A stretch of DNA of 64,000 bases from a virus: the IMG/VR virus record IMGVR_UViG_3300046492_000458, positions 1 through 64,000 of that record; one strand, given 5' to 3'. A model generated the notes under the pieces. It saw only the letters and a list, made by a program, of their open reading frames with translations. It searched no databases and was not told where the DNA came from. The translations under genes were made by a program, and so were the position numbers. Numbering within the stretch: position 1 is the first letter of the stretch; every line of letters begins with the position of its first letter. Shown here in pieces: positions 7,967 to 15,561 of this stretch.

Positions 7967-8691
7967 GGCGAGCAAATTACCAGGCGATCATGTTTTGTGA
8001 GGCGCACGTGGCGCGGCCCGACCGCCTGCGCCACCCGAACGGGCCTGCCAGGCAAGGGAGATGGCTCGGGAACACTTTGCCCGCGAGGTAAAGAGCGGGG
8101 CCTCGTCATGCGCCGACCAGATTCGGTCGAATACGTGCCGGATGACGGGGTTTATCTGTCACCCACCTGAGTGATCCCTGTGCAAGCCCCTTCCCGGAGT
8201 GCATATATGCGCCTTGGGTGGGGGGTGCTGCCGGTCCCCACGGCCGGCGGCTGCACGGCCGGGGACAGCCCCTTGTGGATCGCAGCCCTCCGGGGGCGGC
8301 CCGGCCGCGCTGGGCACCCGGCCCGTACAGAAACCGGGGGAACGCATCTACCTGCGTGGGGAGTTCCCGGATTAGACTGCCGTCAACGAACGGGCATGCC
8401 CGGGAGGAACCGATCGGCCCCTCGAAGTGCCTGACCATTTGGCGCCCGCAGGGGCTGTTCCCGTATCTGGATGTAGCCTCTCCGTCACCCTCTGGCCAAA
8501 ACCGTATCGAATGCATGTCAGTAGGTGGTCAATACCCGGCAGTGTCTTACCGACCGCCTGGTATCGATGCCACAGTGACAAGTCCGAGCGTCTGGACTGG
8601 CAGCCGGACGTGCGGGGGGCCCGGGCGGAGCCGACACCGACCGGGCGTACGAGGACCCTTCCCACTTCTGCCGGAGGAGCGGAGACGCCCC
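7967..8691. other. Divergent intergenic region upstream of parA
   Basis: About 725 bases with no convincing gene. It contains the parA promoter region, a short AT-rich palindrome GCATATATGC near 8198, and an imperfect inverted repeat between about 8335 and 8371 (CCGGGGGAAC / GTTCCCGG) followed by a TAGACT -10-like hexamer near 8374. These could form a rightward regulated promoter for the gene at 8692. Nothing in it resembles an RNA gene. Confidence 0.4.
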
Positions 8692-9060
8692 ATGTCCGCA
8701 GCAGAGCCCCTTGACCCCGGGCCGGACGGTGGCCACGGCCCCGGTACCGTCATTTCGTTTCGTCAGGGCCCTTCCAAGCGCCGACGCAGGCGCAGGGAGG
8801 ACACCGTGCCGAACCCCAGGGAACCAAGCGACCCGTCAGCGTCCCCGCACCAGAATCTCGCCAACAGTGTCGAGGCGCGCTTCCTGAAGTGCGAGCGCAC
8901 TCTCACCGACCCGGATACCGCAGAGGCCTACCAGATCACGCTGGACCTGGTGAGCACCATGCTTGCGGGCGCCCACGTGAACGGGGTCGTGGACGATGAG
9001 CAGCGCCGGGAACTCCACGCCATGATTGACGGGATGAAGGCGGCGCCCGGCCTCCTGTGA
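8692..9060 (+). CDS. Hypothetical protein, 122 aa
   Basis: ATG with GGAG about 8 bases upstream. A basic patch (KRRRRRREDTVP, around residues 26-37) precedes a helical acidic domain (SVEARFLKCERTLTDPDTAEAYQITLDLVSTMLAGAHVNGVVDDEQRRELHAMIDG). The layout of basic arm plus helical bundle suggests nucleic-acid or protein binding, but no family is recognised. Confidence 0.55.
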   Translation: MSAAEPLDPGPDGGHGPGTVISFRQGPSKRRRRRREDTVPNPREPSDPSASPHQNLANSVEARFLKCERTLTDPDTAEAYQITLDLVSTMLAGAHVNGVVDDEQRRELHAMIDGMKAAPGLL

Positions 9061-9153
9061 AATTGTCTGAATATGCCGGGGGTTGTTTCATCTTCACAAG
9101 ATGACCACCCCTCAACACTGATGCAACCAGCAATGGTTCTTTCTAACGGAACG

Positions 9154-9182
9154 TTCACGTCCCCTCACTCACATGCCATAGT
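9154..9182 (+). promoter_or_regulatory. Putative promoter, TTCACG-17-CATAGT
   Basis: TTCACG and CATAGT are separated by 17 bases, with TG one base before the -10 (extended -10). The string CATGCCATAGTGGG recurs with one small change on the other strand near 27360. The predicted start is about 100 bases before the gene at 9292. A small inverted repeat CATCTT/AAGATG sits upstream at 9090-9104. Confidence 0.4.
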
Positions 9183-9291
9183 GGGGCGTCCGGAAACAGC
9201 CCGGAATCACGCTTTCCGGCCACCGGCGCGCGCCCCGACATATGTACGGACGTCCCGCGCCCCGGGGGCCGCCCGAGGGGACGGGGACACC

Positions 9292-9828
9292 ATGGGCCGC
9301 GACACAGAAGACGCCGCATCTCGGCTCCACCTGCTGGCCACCCACTACCGCGAACATCCCCAGACCGGCCCCTCCGAACGCCGCTCCCCCAGCGTCACCC
9401 CCGGCGCCCCCCTCAACCTCGGCATCGTCGACTACATGTCCCGCTGCGTCGACGAAGTCGTCCAGCATGCCCGTGACGAGGCCGCCGGCGACATCGGACC
9501 GCTCCCGGCCCGCGTCCGCGACGTCTACGCCTGGTGGGAGGAACAGACCGAGGACGCCCCCGCTGAAGTCCGCCAGCGCCGCGACATCGTGATCTACCGT
9601 CAGAGCCTCGAGCACGCCATCGCGCTCGGCGACCACGACGTCGTCTGCGCGCACCCCTGCCCCCGCTGCACGACATGGGGCCTGCAATGGCAGCCCTATA
9701 CGCGGCGGGCCATGTGCCTGAACATCGACTGCCGTGGACGCGACGGAATGTCGTCGGCATGGACCCTGGCCCGCCTGGCTACTCAGTACGTGACGCAGAA
9801 AGAAATCTTGAAAATCCGCGCAACCTGA
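9292..9828 (+). CDS. Hypothetical zinc-finger protein, 178 aa
   Basis: The ATG has only a weak GGGG-rich ribosome-binding site. The protein has a helical middle (DYMSRCVDEVVQHARDEAAG, VYAWWEEQTEDAP) and a C-terminal treble-clef-like CPRCTTWGLQW...CLNIDCRGR, around residues 123-150. A partly similar arrangement, zinc protein then small HTH protein, recurs in actinophage genomes, and the next gene here is such an HTH gene. Function unknown. Confidence 0.65.
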   Translation: MGRDTEDAASRLHLLATHYREHPQTGPSERRSPSVTPGAPLNLGIVDYMSRCVDEVVQHARDEAAGDIGPLPARVRDVYAWWEEQTEDAPAEVRQRRDIVIYRQSLEHAIALGDHDVVCAHPCPRCTTWGLQWQPYTRRAMCLNIDCRGRDGMSSAWTLARLATQYVTQKEILKIRAT

Positions 9829-9949
9829 CTGCCAGTCCGCCTGTCTACAGAACAACAACCGCACACAAAGCACACGAACGGATTCCTCGAATCCGCCCGT
9901 CATCGGCCGCCGGAGCTGCGAACTGTGGCCGTCGATCATGGGAGGCCGC

Positions 9950-10180
9950 ATGGCCATCACGTCCGCTGTCCCGAACATCGCCGGCATCCCCGATCCGGTA
10001 ACTCTCGATGAGGCTGTCGCGCTGTTCCAGCGAACCGGCCATCCGGCCCCGAAGAGCACCCTGGAGAACTGGATCCGCCAGGAGGGCATCAAGAAGGTCC
10101 GCCGCGGCAAGACCAACTACTTCTCGTACACGGCCCTGTTGAAGATCCACGCCGTGAAGATCAGAGCCCGCGACGCCTGA
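9950..10180 (+). CDS. Small MerR/excisionase-like HTH protein, 76 aa
   Basis: ATG 9950 is preceded by GGAGG at 4 bases spacing. VTLDEAVALFQRTGHPAPKSTLENWIRQEGIKKVRRGKTNYFSYTALLKIH shows a winged-HTH of the MerR/excisionase type, in which a helix pair is followed by a Arg/Lys-rich wing. Such proteins bind DNA as recombination directionality factors or small repressors. No integrase is in the window, so a regulatory role is likelier. A terminator follows at 10201. Confidence 0.65.
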   Translation: MAITSAVPNIAGIPDPVTLDEAVALFQRTGHPAPKSTLENWIRQEGIKKVRRGKTNYFSYTALLKIHAVKIRARDA

Positions 10181-10200
10181 ACGCCCCGTCCCGCCAGTGA

Positions 10201-10237
10201 AGCCCTTGCCCCCAGACCTGTGGGGCAGGGGCTTTTC
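10201..10237 (+). terminator. Rho-independent terminator
   Basis: AAGCCCTTGCCCC pairs with GGGGCAGGGGCTT across a short loop and is followed by TTTTCTC. It closes the transcript of the HTH gene and insulates the promoter that begins 16 bases further on. Confidence 0.8.
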
Positions 10238-10252
10238 TCATCCCCTCGCACT

Positions 10253-10289
10253 CTTGTATTGCGTACGTAATAGAAGATGGGTTACGGTG
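10253..10289 (+). promoter_or_regulatory. Conserved promoter/operator, copy 1
   Basis: The palindrome-like TATTGCGTACGTAATA is at 10258-10273. It contains the -35 TTGCGT (10260-10265); an 18-base spacer leads to -10 TACGGT (10284-10289). A 28-base block is identical in copy 2 and, on the other strand, in copies 3 and 4, while the flanks differ, which marks it as a selected regulatory element. It fires rightward into the gene run starting at 10357. Confidence 0.85.
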
Positions 10290-10356
10290 GTCACACAGCC
10301 CAGGACCCGCCCCAACAGGCAGTCCTCGCACCCTTCCTGACCTCCCGGAGCCCGCC

Positions 10357-10690
10357 ATGGCCGTGATGACGCACGCCCGAAAGGCGCCCACCAGCGTCGA
10401 CTACCGCGACCTCACCGACGCCCAGCAGGCCCGCCTCGACCACGTCCTCGAACTCGCCGACAGCACCAGCGACGCAGGCGAATACAACGCCCTGATGCTC
10501 GGCGTCGCCGCCCTCGCCGGCATCCACATCGCCTACGGCGGGCGAAGTCCTCCGCTGCTCCTGCACTTGCGTCTGCCCGGTCGTCTTCGACAACGCCGAC
10601 CCGGACGCCCGAACCATCGAAGAGTCCTGCGGCTTCAACCTGCCGATCCGACAGTGCCCCACCTGCGCCGACCGGCACCCCGCCGCCTGA
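10357..10690 (+). pseudogene. First gene of the rightward run, apparently frameshifted
   Basis: From ATG 10357 the frame reads MAVMTHARKAPTSVDYRDLT... to IHIAYGG (about residue 62) and then becomes Arg/Pro-rich nonsense. One frame over, sensible protein continues to a TGA at 10688-10690 with a cysteine cluster (CSCTCVCP ... CGFN ... CPTCADRH). Removing one G in the GGG at 10540-10542 joins the two. Either a sequencing error, a real pseudogenising insertion or a programmed frameshift explains this. The intact product would be about 110 aa with a zinc-ribbon C-terminus. Confidence 0.6.
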
Positions 10691-10706
10691 AAGGGAGGAG
10701 ATCCCG

Positions 10707-10874
10707 ATGAACGAGCCGACAAAGATCGACATGTCCGCCCCCAACGGCGAGGCAATCCGAGTGACATCCGAGAGCGGTGGCCACCTGGAGCTACACGACT
10801 CCACCCGGCCCGACGTCGCCCCGATCGTCCTGGACGACTTCCTGATGGCCGTTATGCGCGGCGAAGTCGCCTGA
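10707..10874 (+). CDS. Small hypothetical protein, 55 aa
   Basis: ATG preceded by AAGGGAGGAG, a strong ribosome-binding site. It reads MNEPTKIDMSAPNGEAIRVT and ends FLMAVMRGEVA. Acidic, beta-rich, family not recognised. The good ribosome-binding site is the main support. Confidence 0.5.
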   Translation: MNEPTKIDMSAPNGEAIRVTSESGGHLELHDSTRPDVAPIVLDDFLMAVMRGEVA

Positions 10875-10947
10875 CACCCGCCAACTCCCCGGCCGCGCAC
10901 GACCACGCTCTGCGCGCGCCGGGTGAACACCACCAGGGGAGACCCGC

Positions 10948-11568
10948 ATGCTCAGCACCGGCCGCATCCTCCGCAAGATGGCCACCGTCATCAACACCGA
11001 CGGCCTCCACACCGGAGAACAGTTCGGCCACCGCGGCGTCATCGACCAGTTCGACATCTGCGCCCTCGCGTACATCGTCGCCGAGGACAAGCCCGCCCCC
11101 GACGTCTTCTTCACCGACCAGGCCGCCTCCATGGAGCTCCTGGAGCGCAGCGAGCCCGCCATGCAAGCCCTGCGCGTTCTCTCCGCCTCCATCGCCGACT
11201 ACGAAGTCCCCGACACCGCAGGCCAGCCCGACGTCATCGAGCACGTCTTCAACTGGACCGCCGCCCCCGGCATCGGCCAGAAGACCCCGCCCACCACAGC
11301 CGAGATCGTCGGCCGCCTCATCCGCGCCTCCGAGACGCAGAAGCCCGACACCTACTGCACCGGCGACCGCTGCGCCGACTGCACCCCCGATGAGGAGTGC
11401 TGCGAAGCCACCTGCGGCTGCTGCCCCCGCGTCGACGAGCACGACCACTGTCGGCTCGCCCCCGGCAGCGAAGAGGACTCCAAGTACTGCGACCAGCACG
11501 GCGAGGGCTGGCTGTTCGACCGCTCGCCCGAGGCGGAGCGCAAGTACGAGCTGCTGCGCCGCGCCTGA
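10948..11568 (+). CDS. DUF6197-like protein with C-terminal cysteine cluster
   Basis: 206 aa, GGGGAGA upstream of the ATG. Residues 1-130 have a layout like DUF6197: an LRKMATVI helix, FDICALAYIV, then DVIEHVFNWTAAPGIGQKTPPTTAEIVGRLIRASE (compare the usual W-N-D..GRT..EV..L..A ending). The second half has eleven cysteines (TYCTGDRCADCTPDEECCEATCGCCPR ... KYCDQH), which should bind zinc. Two further genes here (19240, 46321) share the N-terminal layout. Function unknown. Confidence 0.65.
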   Translation: MLSTGRILRKMATVINTDGLHTGEQFGHRGVIDQFDICALAYIVAEDKPAPDVFFTDQAASMELLERSEPAMQALRVLSASIADYEVPDTAGQPDVIEHVFNWTAAPGIGQKTPPTTAEIVGRLIRASETQKPDTYCTGDRCADCTPDEECCEATCGCCPRVDEHDHCRLAPGSEEDSKYCDQHGEGWLFDRSPEAERKYELLRRA

Positions 11569-11603
11569 CCACCATTCCGCTGACACCGAAACGGACTCCC
11601 GCC

Positions 11604-11909
11604 ATGACGACCATGACCTTCGCCCCGGCCGACAACGCCTTCGCCCGCGACCCGTTCTACGCCCTCGGAGTCGCCGACGCCTACGACGAATACCAGGCCG
11701 GCGAGACCATCGACACCCTCAAGCGGCGCGCCAACGAGCTTCTGGACGCCGAGTACCCGAAGACCCAGAACATCCAGCCCGCCGAGCTGTACCGCCTCGG
11801 CTACGCCACCAGCATCGCCGGGATCCTCAACGGACACATCGCCACCGTCAACGCCCAGGCCGACGTGTCCCAGAAGTGGTGGGCGCGCAAGAACGGGCGC
11901 AAGGCATGA
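11604..11909 (+). CDS. Hypothetical protein, 101 aa
   Basis: ATG with only a weak ribosome-binding site. Helical protein (DPFYALGVADAYDEYQAGETIDTLKRRANELLDAEYP) ending in a basic KWWARKNGRKA tail. The stop overlaps the ATG of the next gene, so the two are translationally coupled. No family recognised. Confidence 0.6.
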   Translation: MTTMTFAPADNAFARDPFYALGVADAYDEYQAGETIDTLKRRANELLDAEYPKTQNIQPAELYRLGYATSIAGILNGHIATVNAQADVSQKWWARKNGRKA

Positions 11910-12055
11910 GGGCCCGGGTAGCTCAGATCGCGTTCACCCTCACCCTGATCGCCGCCGCAGTCCTCGCCGCCCCCGGCCGCGCCCACCCCACCGCCCCGGC
12001 CACCGTCCGGCCCGCCTGGACGACATCCGCGCCCGCGGCGGTGAAGGCGCGGTGA
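11906..12055 (+). CDS. Small secreted or membrane peptide, 49 aa
   Basis: ATGA overlap with the previous stop. The start MRARVAQIAFTLTLIAAAVLAAPGRAH reads as a short signal peptide or membrane anchor with a possible cleavage after APGRA; the rest is Pro/Ala/Thr-rich. Next to it lies another tiny membrane protein, so the pair may act together in the envelope. Confidence 0.5.
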   Translation: MRARVAQIAFTLTLIAAAVLAAPGRAHPTAPATVRPAWTTSAPAAVKAR

Positions 12056-12180
12056 CCTGGCCGGACGGCATCGCCGCCGCCGTCCTCACCGCAATCGCAC
12101 TCCTCATCACCCGCCACCAGCACAAGCCCCGGAGCACCACAGCCCCACCCAAGAACCCGCAGGACGGAGAACAGCAATGA
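12052..12180 (+). CDS. Small single-pass membrane protein, 42 aa
   Basis: GTG overlapping the previous stop (GTGA), and its own stop overlaps the next ATG. One membrane helix (GIAAAVLTAIALLI) is followed by a basic, Pro-rich cytoplasmic tail (TRHQHKPRSTT). The overlap on both sides is strong support that it is translated. Function unknown. Confidence 0.5.
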   Translation: MTWPDGIAAAVLTAIALLITRHQHKPRSTTAPPKNPQDGEQQ

Positions 12181-12812
12181 CCACCAGAACACGCGCTGCG
12201 CAGGCCACCACCCCCGCACCGGCCCCGAAGCCCACCGCCAAGAAGACGGCCGCGAAGCGCACCAGCACCCGGCCGGCCCGCAAGACAGCTCCGAAGCCCG
12301 CCAACCGGCCCGTGTCCCTCGCCAAGCGCCCGCGTGTCTCCCTGGTCAAGCCGCCTGCCCCGCTCCTCGTCCGCAAGTCCGAGTTCATCACCGAACTGCA
12401 GATCGCCGCCTACTACGCCGCCCGTACGCACAACCTGCCCGCCGGCCTCATCCGCGACTGGCAGGAACGCCCCGACGGCACCGTCACCCGCTCCTTCCCC
12501 TCCGGAGCCCTCCTCGCCTACACCCCCGACGGCAACTCCGCCGCCCCCTTCCACACCTTCACCCCCTGCGCCCAAGGCGCCCACCACTGCGAACCCATCC
12601 ACACCCCCAACGGCCTCCGCGCCGCCGTCGCCCACGCCGTCCACTGCCACACCCGCCACTACACGCCCAAAGCGCTGGCGCTCGTCGACGGCATCCAGGC
12701 AGCGAAGAAGACCACCGCGGACACCGAGCCGCTCTCCGTCACCACCATCGCCGCCGGCCTCGCCGCCCGCGCCGCCGACACCGAGACCCCGAAGGGACAC
12801 CCCGAGCCGTGA
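12177..12812 (+). CDS. Hypothetical protein with Lys/Ala-rich N-terminal arm
   Basis: 211 aa, ATGA overlap. Residues 1-60 are a basic Ala/Pro/Lys arm resembling histone-H1-like tails (KPTAKKTAAKRTSTRPARKTAPKPA), likely to bind DNA or RNA. Residues 65-170 form a folded domain with FITELQIAAYYAARTHNLPAGLIRDWQERPDGTVTRSFPSGALLAYTP and a His/Cys-rich stretch (CAQGAHHCEPIH). Family not recognised; it ends with a helix that overlaps the next gene. Confidence 0.6.
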   Translation: MTTRTRAAQATTPAPAPKPTAKKTAAKRTSTRPARKTAPKPANRPVSLAKRPRVSLVKPPAPLLVRKSEFITELQIAAYYAARTHNLPAGLIRDWQERPDGTVTRSFPSGALLAYTPDGNSAAPFHTFTPCAQGAHHCEPIHTPNGLRAAVAHAVHCHTRHYTPKALALVDGIQAAKKTTADTEPLSVTTIAAGLAARAADTETPKGHPEP

Positions 12813-13228
12813 CCGAGACGACGCCCGGCTTCGCGGCCGCCCTCGCCGCAGCCGAACACCACGCCACCATGCAGGCCCTCCGAGATCCCGCCTACATCGC
12901 CCAACTCGTCGCCCAGCTCGAGCAGGCCGTGGAGTTCCACATCCCCTGCCCTGGCCATCCCTACGGGCACCACGCCGACCTCCGCGTCAAACGCCGCCTC
13001 GACGGCCGCGCAGACGGATGGGCCGTCCTCAACGACAACCCCGGCAACGAACACGCCTGGACCGGCACCCAATGGATCTACCGCGGCGAACTCTCCCGCG
13101 AGCAGATCTACCGCTACGACCGCCAGACCGCCCTCGACGAAGCCACGCGCATCGCACCGCTCGAGATCGCCGCATTCCTCAAGCACGTCGGCCGCCTCCG
13201 CGCCGAACACCAGGAAGGAACCGCCTGA
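12809..13228 (+). CDS. Hypothetical protein, 139 aa
   Basis: GTG overlapping the previous stop. It contains an HHATMQALRDPAYIAQLVAQLEQAVEFHIPCPGHPYGHHADLRV segment and a WAVLND...TGTQWIYRGELSREQIYRYD segment. No motif allows a family call. The stop abuts the DUF5131 gene (TGATG), so the two are coupled. Confidence 0.6.
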   Translation: MTETTPGFAAALAAAEHHATMQALRDPAYIAQLVAQLEQAVEFHIPCPGHPYGHHADLRVKRRLDGRADGWAVLNDNPGNEHAWTGTQWIYRGELSREQIYRYDRQTALDEATRIAPLEIAAFLKHVGRLRAEHQEGTA

Positions 13229-14340
13229 TGGCCACCGACACCAGCATCGAATGGGCTGACAAGACATGGTCACCGATCATCGGCTGCGACCGGGTAAGCC
13301 CCGGATGCGACTCGTGCTACGCGATCAGCACCGCCCGGATCCGCGAGGGCAACCCGCACCCGCGAATCGCTGCGGCGTTCGCCGGCACCACCCAGCGCAC
13401 CGAAGCGGGCGTCGACTGGAGTGGTCGGATCAACCTCCTCGCCGACCGCCTCACCGAGCCGTTGCGATGGAAGACGTCCCGGAAGGTGTTCGTCAACTCT
13501 CTCTCCGACCTCTTCCACAAGAACGTCCCCGACGACTTCATCGCCAAGGTGTTCGCCATCATGGCGCTCACCCCCCAGCACTCCTACCAGCTGCTGACCA
13601 AGCGGCACGCACGGATGCGGTCCGTCCTGAACGACCACTGCACGTGCGGAAACGGCCACGTCCCCGGCGTCCACTTCCGATCCGCCATGGCCTGGGCCGT
13701 CTCGAAGGCCAACCCCGAGCGCATCCCCGGCGTACCCGACGACGCCGAACAGCGCGTCTACAACGCCCCGTGGCCCCTGCCGAACCTCCACCTCGGCGTG
13801 TCCGTCGAAAACCAGCACTGGGCCAACATTCGCATCCCCGCCCTCCTCGACACCCCGGCCGCCGTCCGCTGGATCTCCGCCGAACCCCTCCTCGGCCCGA
13901 TCCGCCTCAGCGCCTCCTGGATCCCCATCCCCGCCGACTACCGGCCTGTGGAACTCGCCGACATCCTCGGCATCGGGCAGCCGGAACGTCTGAACTGGGT
14001 TGTTGCAGGCGGGGAGTCCGGTCCGAAAGCCCGCCCGGCACACCCCGACTGGTTCCGCTCCCTCCGCGACGAATGCGCCGCCGCAGACGTCCCCTTCCTG
14101 TTCAAGCAGCACGGCAACTGGATTTCCCGGGACGACCTCGACGCCGACGCGAGGGCCTCCGCCTGGAACGAGAAGCGCGTCCTCTACGTCCACCCCGCCG
14201 ATGGCCGCACCCAGACCCACGGCCAGTGGGGCATCAACGACCACCTCGAGGGATGGGCCTGCGTCCAGCGCGTCGGCAAGAAGAACGCCGGCCGTGTCCT
14301 GGACGGTCGTACCCACGACGCGTTCCCCACGGTCCCGTGA
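13228..14340 (+). CDS. Phage Gp37/Gp68 family protein (DUF5131), three-Cys radical-SAM-like
   Basis: 370 aa. MATDTSIEWADKTWSPIIGCDRVSPGCDSCYA carries the family's C-x6-C-x2-C cluster, followed by KVFVNSLSDLFHKNVPDDFI, PQHSYQLLTKRHARM and WISAEPLLGPI, and ending with VAGGESGPKARPAHPDWFRSLRDECAAADVPFLFKQHG, all typical of phage Gp37/Gp68 proteins. The cysteine cluster is of the kind that binds an iron-sulfur centre in radical-SAM enzymes. The family is often seen with a partner called TcmP; none is visible here. Substrate unknown. Confidence 0.88.
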   Translation: MATDTSIEWADKTWSPIIGCDRVSPGCDSCYAISTARIREGNPHPRIAAAFAGTTQRTEAGVDWSGRINLLADRLTEPLRWKTSRKVFVNSLSDLFHKNVPDDFIAKVFAIMALTPQHSYQLLTKRHARMRSVLNDHCTCGNGHVPGVHFRSAMAWAVSKANPERIPGVPDDAEQRVYNAPWPLPNLHLGVSVENQHWANIRIPALLDTPAAVRWISAEPLLGPIRLSASWIPIPADYRPVELADILGIGQPERLNWVVAGGESGPKARPAHPDWFRSLRDECAAADVPFLFKQHGNWISRDDLDADARASAWNEKRVLYVHPADGRTQTHGQWGINDHLEGWACVQRVGKKNAGRVLDGRTHDAFPTVP

Positions 14341-14558
14341 ACGGCTTCCTCGCGGGCTGCTACCTCAAGACCGTCTTCCCCAGCCGCCGCACCGGACGCC
14401 GCAGAGCCCGGCAGATACGCGGCGAAGGCGGCCCCCGCCTCAACGACTACCGCTGCCGCTACTGCCTCGGCGTCCACATCGGACACAGCCACGGCGAAGC
14501 CACACACCTCCGCACCGGCCGCCACGGCCCCTTCCCCGTCCAGGAGTACGCCCAATGA
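14337..14558 (+). CDS. Small zinc-binding protein, 73 aa
   Basis: GTG overlapping the DUF5131 stop (GTGA). A basic N-terminus is followed by YRCRYCLGVHIGHSH, a CxxC/His cluster likely to hold zinc. Its stop overlaps the RusA start. The coupling between DUF5131 and rusA suggests a nucleic-acid role, but no family is recognised. Confidence 0.5.
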   Translation: MNGFLAGCYLKTVFPSRRTGRRRARQIRGEGGPRLNDYRCRYCLGVHIGHSHGEATHLRTGRHGPFPVQEYAQ

Positions 14559-15103
14559 CGCTCACCGATACCGCCCCCGCCATAGACCGGCAACTCTGCC
14601 TCACCATCGTCGTCCACGGCGACCCGGCCCCCCAGGGATCAAAGCGCTACGCCGGTCACCGCCGAAACGCCCGCTCCGGACGCGTCAGCGCCGTCCTCCT
14701 CGAACAGTCCACACGGGTCAGGCCCTGGCGGGAACGCGTGCACGCTGCCGCCCTGGCCGCCATACGGGAGTACCCGACCTGGAAGCCCCTCGACGGACCC
14801 CTCTCCGCAGACATGATCTTCGCCGTACGGACCAAACCGCAGTCCAAGCCCGTCTGGTGGCTCAAGGCCCTGCCCTGGTCCAAATACCTCTGGTGGCGCC
14901 CCGCATCATCCCCCGACCTCTCCAAGCTCCTCCGCTCCACCGAAGACGCCCTCACCACCGCCCGCGCCTGGAAGGACGACGCTCGAGTCGTCGAATACGG
15001 CCAACTCGCCAAGTACTACGCCGGCGACCCCAGCCACCCCGACGTCCTCACCGAACCTGGCGCGATCATCCGCCTCTACACCCTTCCCGGAGCCAACCGA
15101 TGA
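14555..15103 (+). CDS. rusA: RusA-family Holliday junction resolvase
   Basis: 182 aa, ATGA overlap with the previous gene. LTIVVHGDPAPQGSKR at the start, LDGPLSADMIFAVRTKP in the middle and the acidic catalytic region PDLSKLLRSTEDALTTARAWKDDARVVEYGQLAKYY (about residues 118-155) match RusA nucleases, which cut four-way junctions during phage recombination and packaging. The key Asp residues of the PDxxKL and DDA segments are present. The position beside WhiB, SSB and DUF5131 genes indicates the early phage replication/recombination block. Confidence 0.85.
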   Translation: MTLTDTAPAIDRQLCLTIVVHGDPAPQGSKRYAGHRRNARSGRVSAVLLEQSTRVRPWRERVHAAALAAIREYPTWKPLDGPLSADMIFAVRTKPQSKPVWWLKALPWSKYLWWRPASSPDLSKLLRSTEDALTTARAWKDDARVVEYGQLAKYYAGDPSHPDVLTEPGAIIRLYTLPGANR

Positions 15104-15561
15104 CCGCCACCGCGACCGAAACGCGCCTCCCTATGAGTCCTGCCGCGCCCGACACCGATTGGCGGACGGGCGCCGCCTGCCGGTACGTCGACCCCGACCT
15201 GCACTTCCCGACGGCCCACACGCCCGGCTGGCTGGAGCAAATCGATGATGCCAAGCAGGTCTGCGCTGGGTGCCCGGTAAGGAAGGCCTGCCTCGAGTGG
15301 GCGTTGAAGACCGGGCAGTCGGCCGGAGTGTGGGGCGGTCTGTCGGAACGTGAGCGCAAGGGCCTGCGCCAGCCGAGGGCAACATCCCTGGACAAGTGCC
15401 TGAGCCAGCGGGCATGGATTGAGAAGCAGCTCGACGCGGGGGTCACTCAGAAGTCGATCGCAGGCCAATTGGGCGTCGACAAGACGGCGGTATCGAAGGC
15501 AATCAGGCAGTTCAACGCAGAGCGGGAGCAGGCTGCTGCCGCACAGGGGGTGACGGTGTGA
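15100..15561 (+). CDS. WhiB-family regulator fused to a C-terminal HTH
   Basis: 153 aa. Cys27, Cys55, Cys58 and Cys64 form the C-x27-C-x2-C-x5-C iron-sulfur cluster of WhiB proteins, followed by GVWGG at residues 76-80. After a basic linker the C-terminus contains RAWIEKQLDAGVTQKSIAGQLGVDKTAVSKAIRQF (about 105-140), a clear helix-turn-helix. Chromosomal WhiB proteins normally act through sigma factor and lack such a domain, so this fusion may bind its own DNA site. Overlaps both neighbours. Confidence 0.85.
   Translation: MTATATETRLPMSPAAPDTDWRTGAACRYVDPDLHFPTAHTPGWLEQIDDAKQVCAGCPVRKACLEWALKTGQSAGVWGGLSERERKGLRQPRATSLDKCLSQRAWIEKQLDAGVTQKSIAGQLGVDKTAVSKAIRQFNAEREQAAAAQGVTV

Noticed and set aside
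8171-8434. Gene in the parA-8692 intergenic region
   Set aside because: The frames there are short, Arg/Gly-rich, have no ribosome-binding site and overlap the likely control region.
11909-11985. A tRNA starting GGGCCCGGGTAGCTCAG
   Set aside because: The first bases resemble a tRNA, but no anticodon stem, T-loop (GGTTC) or acceptor match follows, and the stretch is the coupled start of a real small gene.
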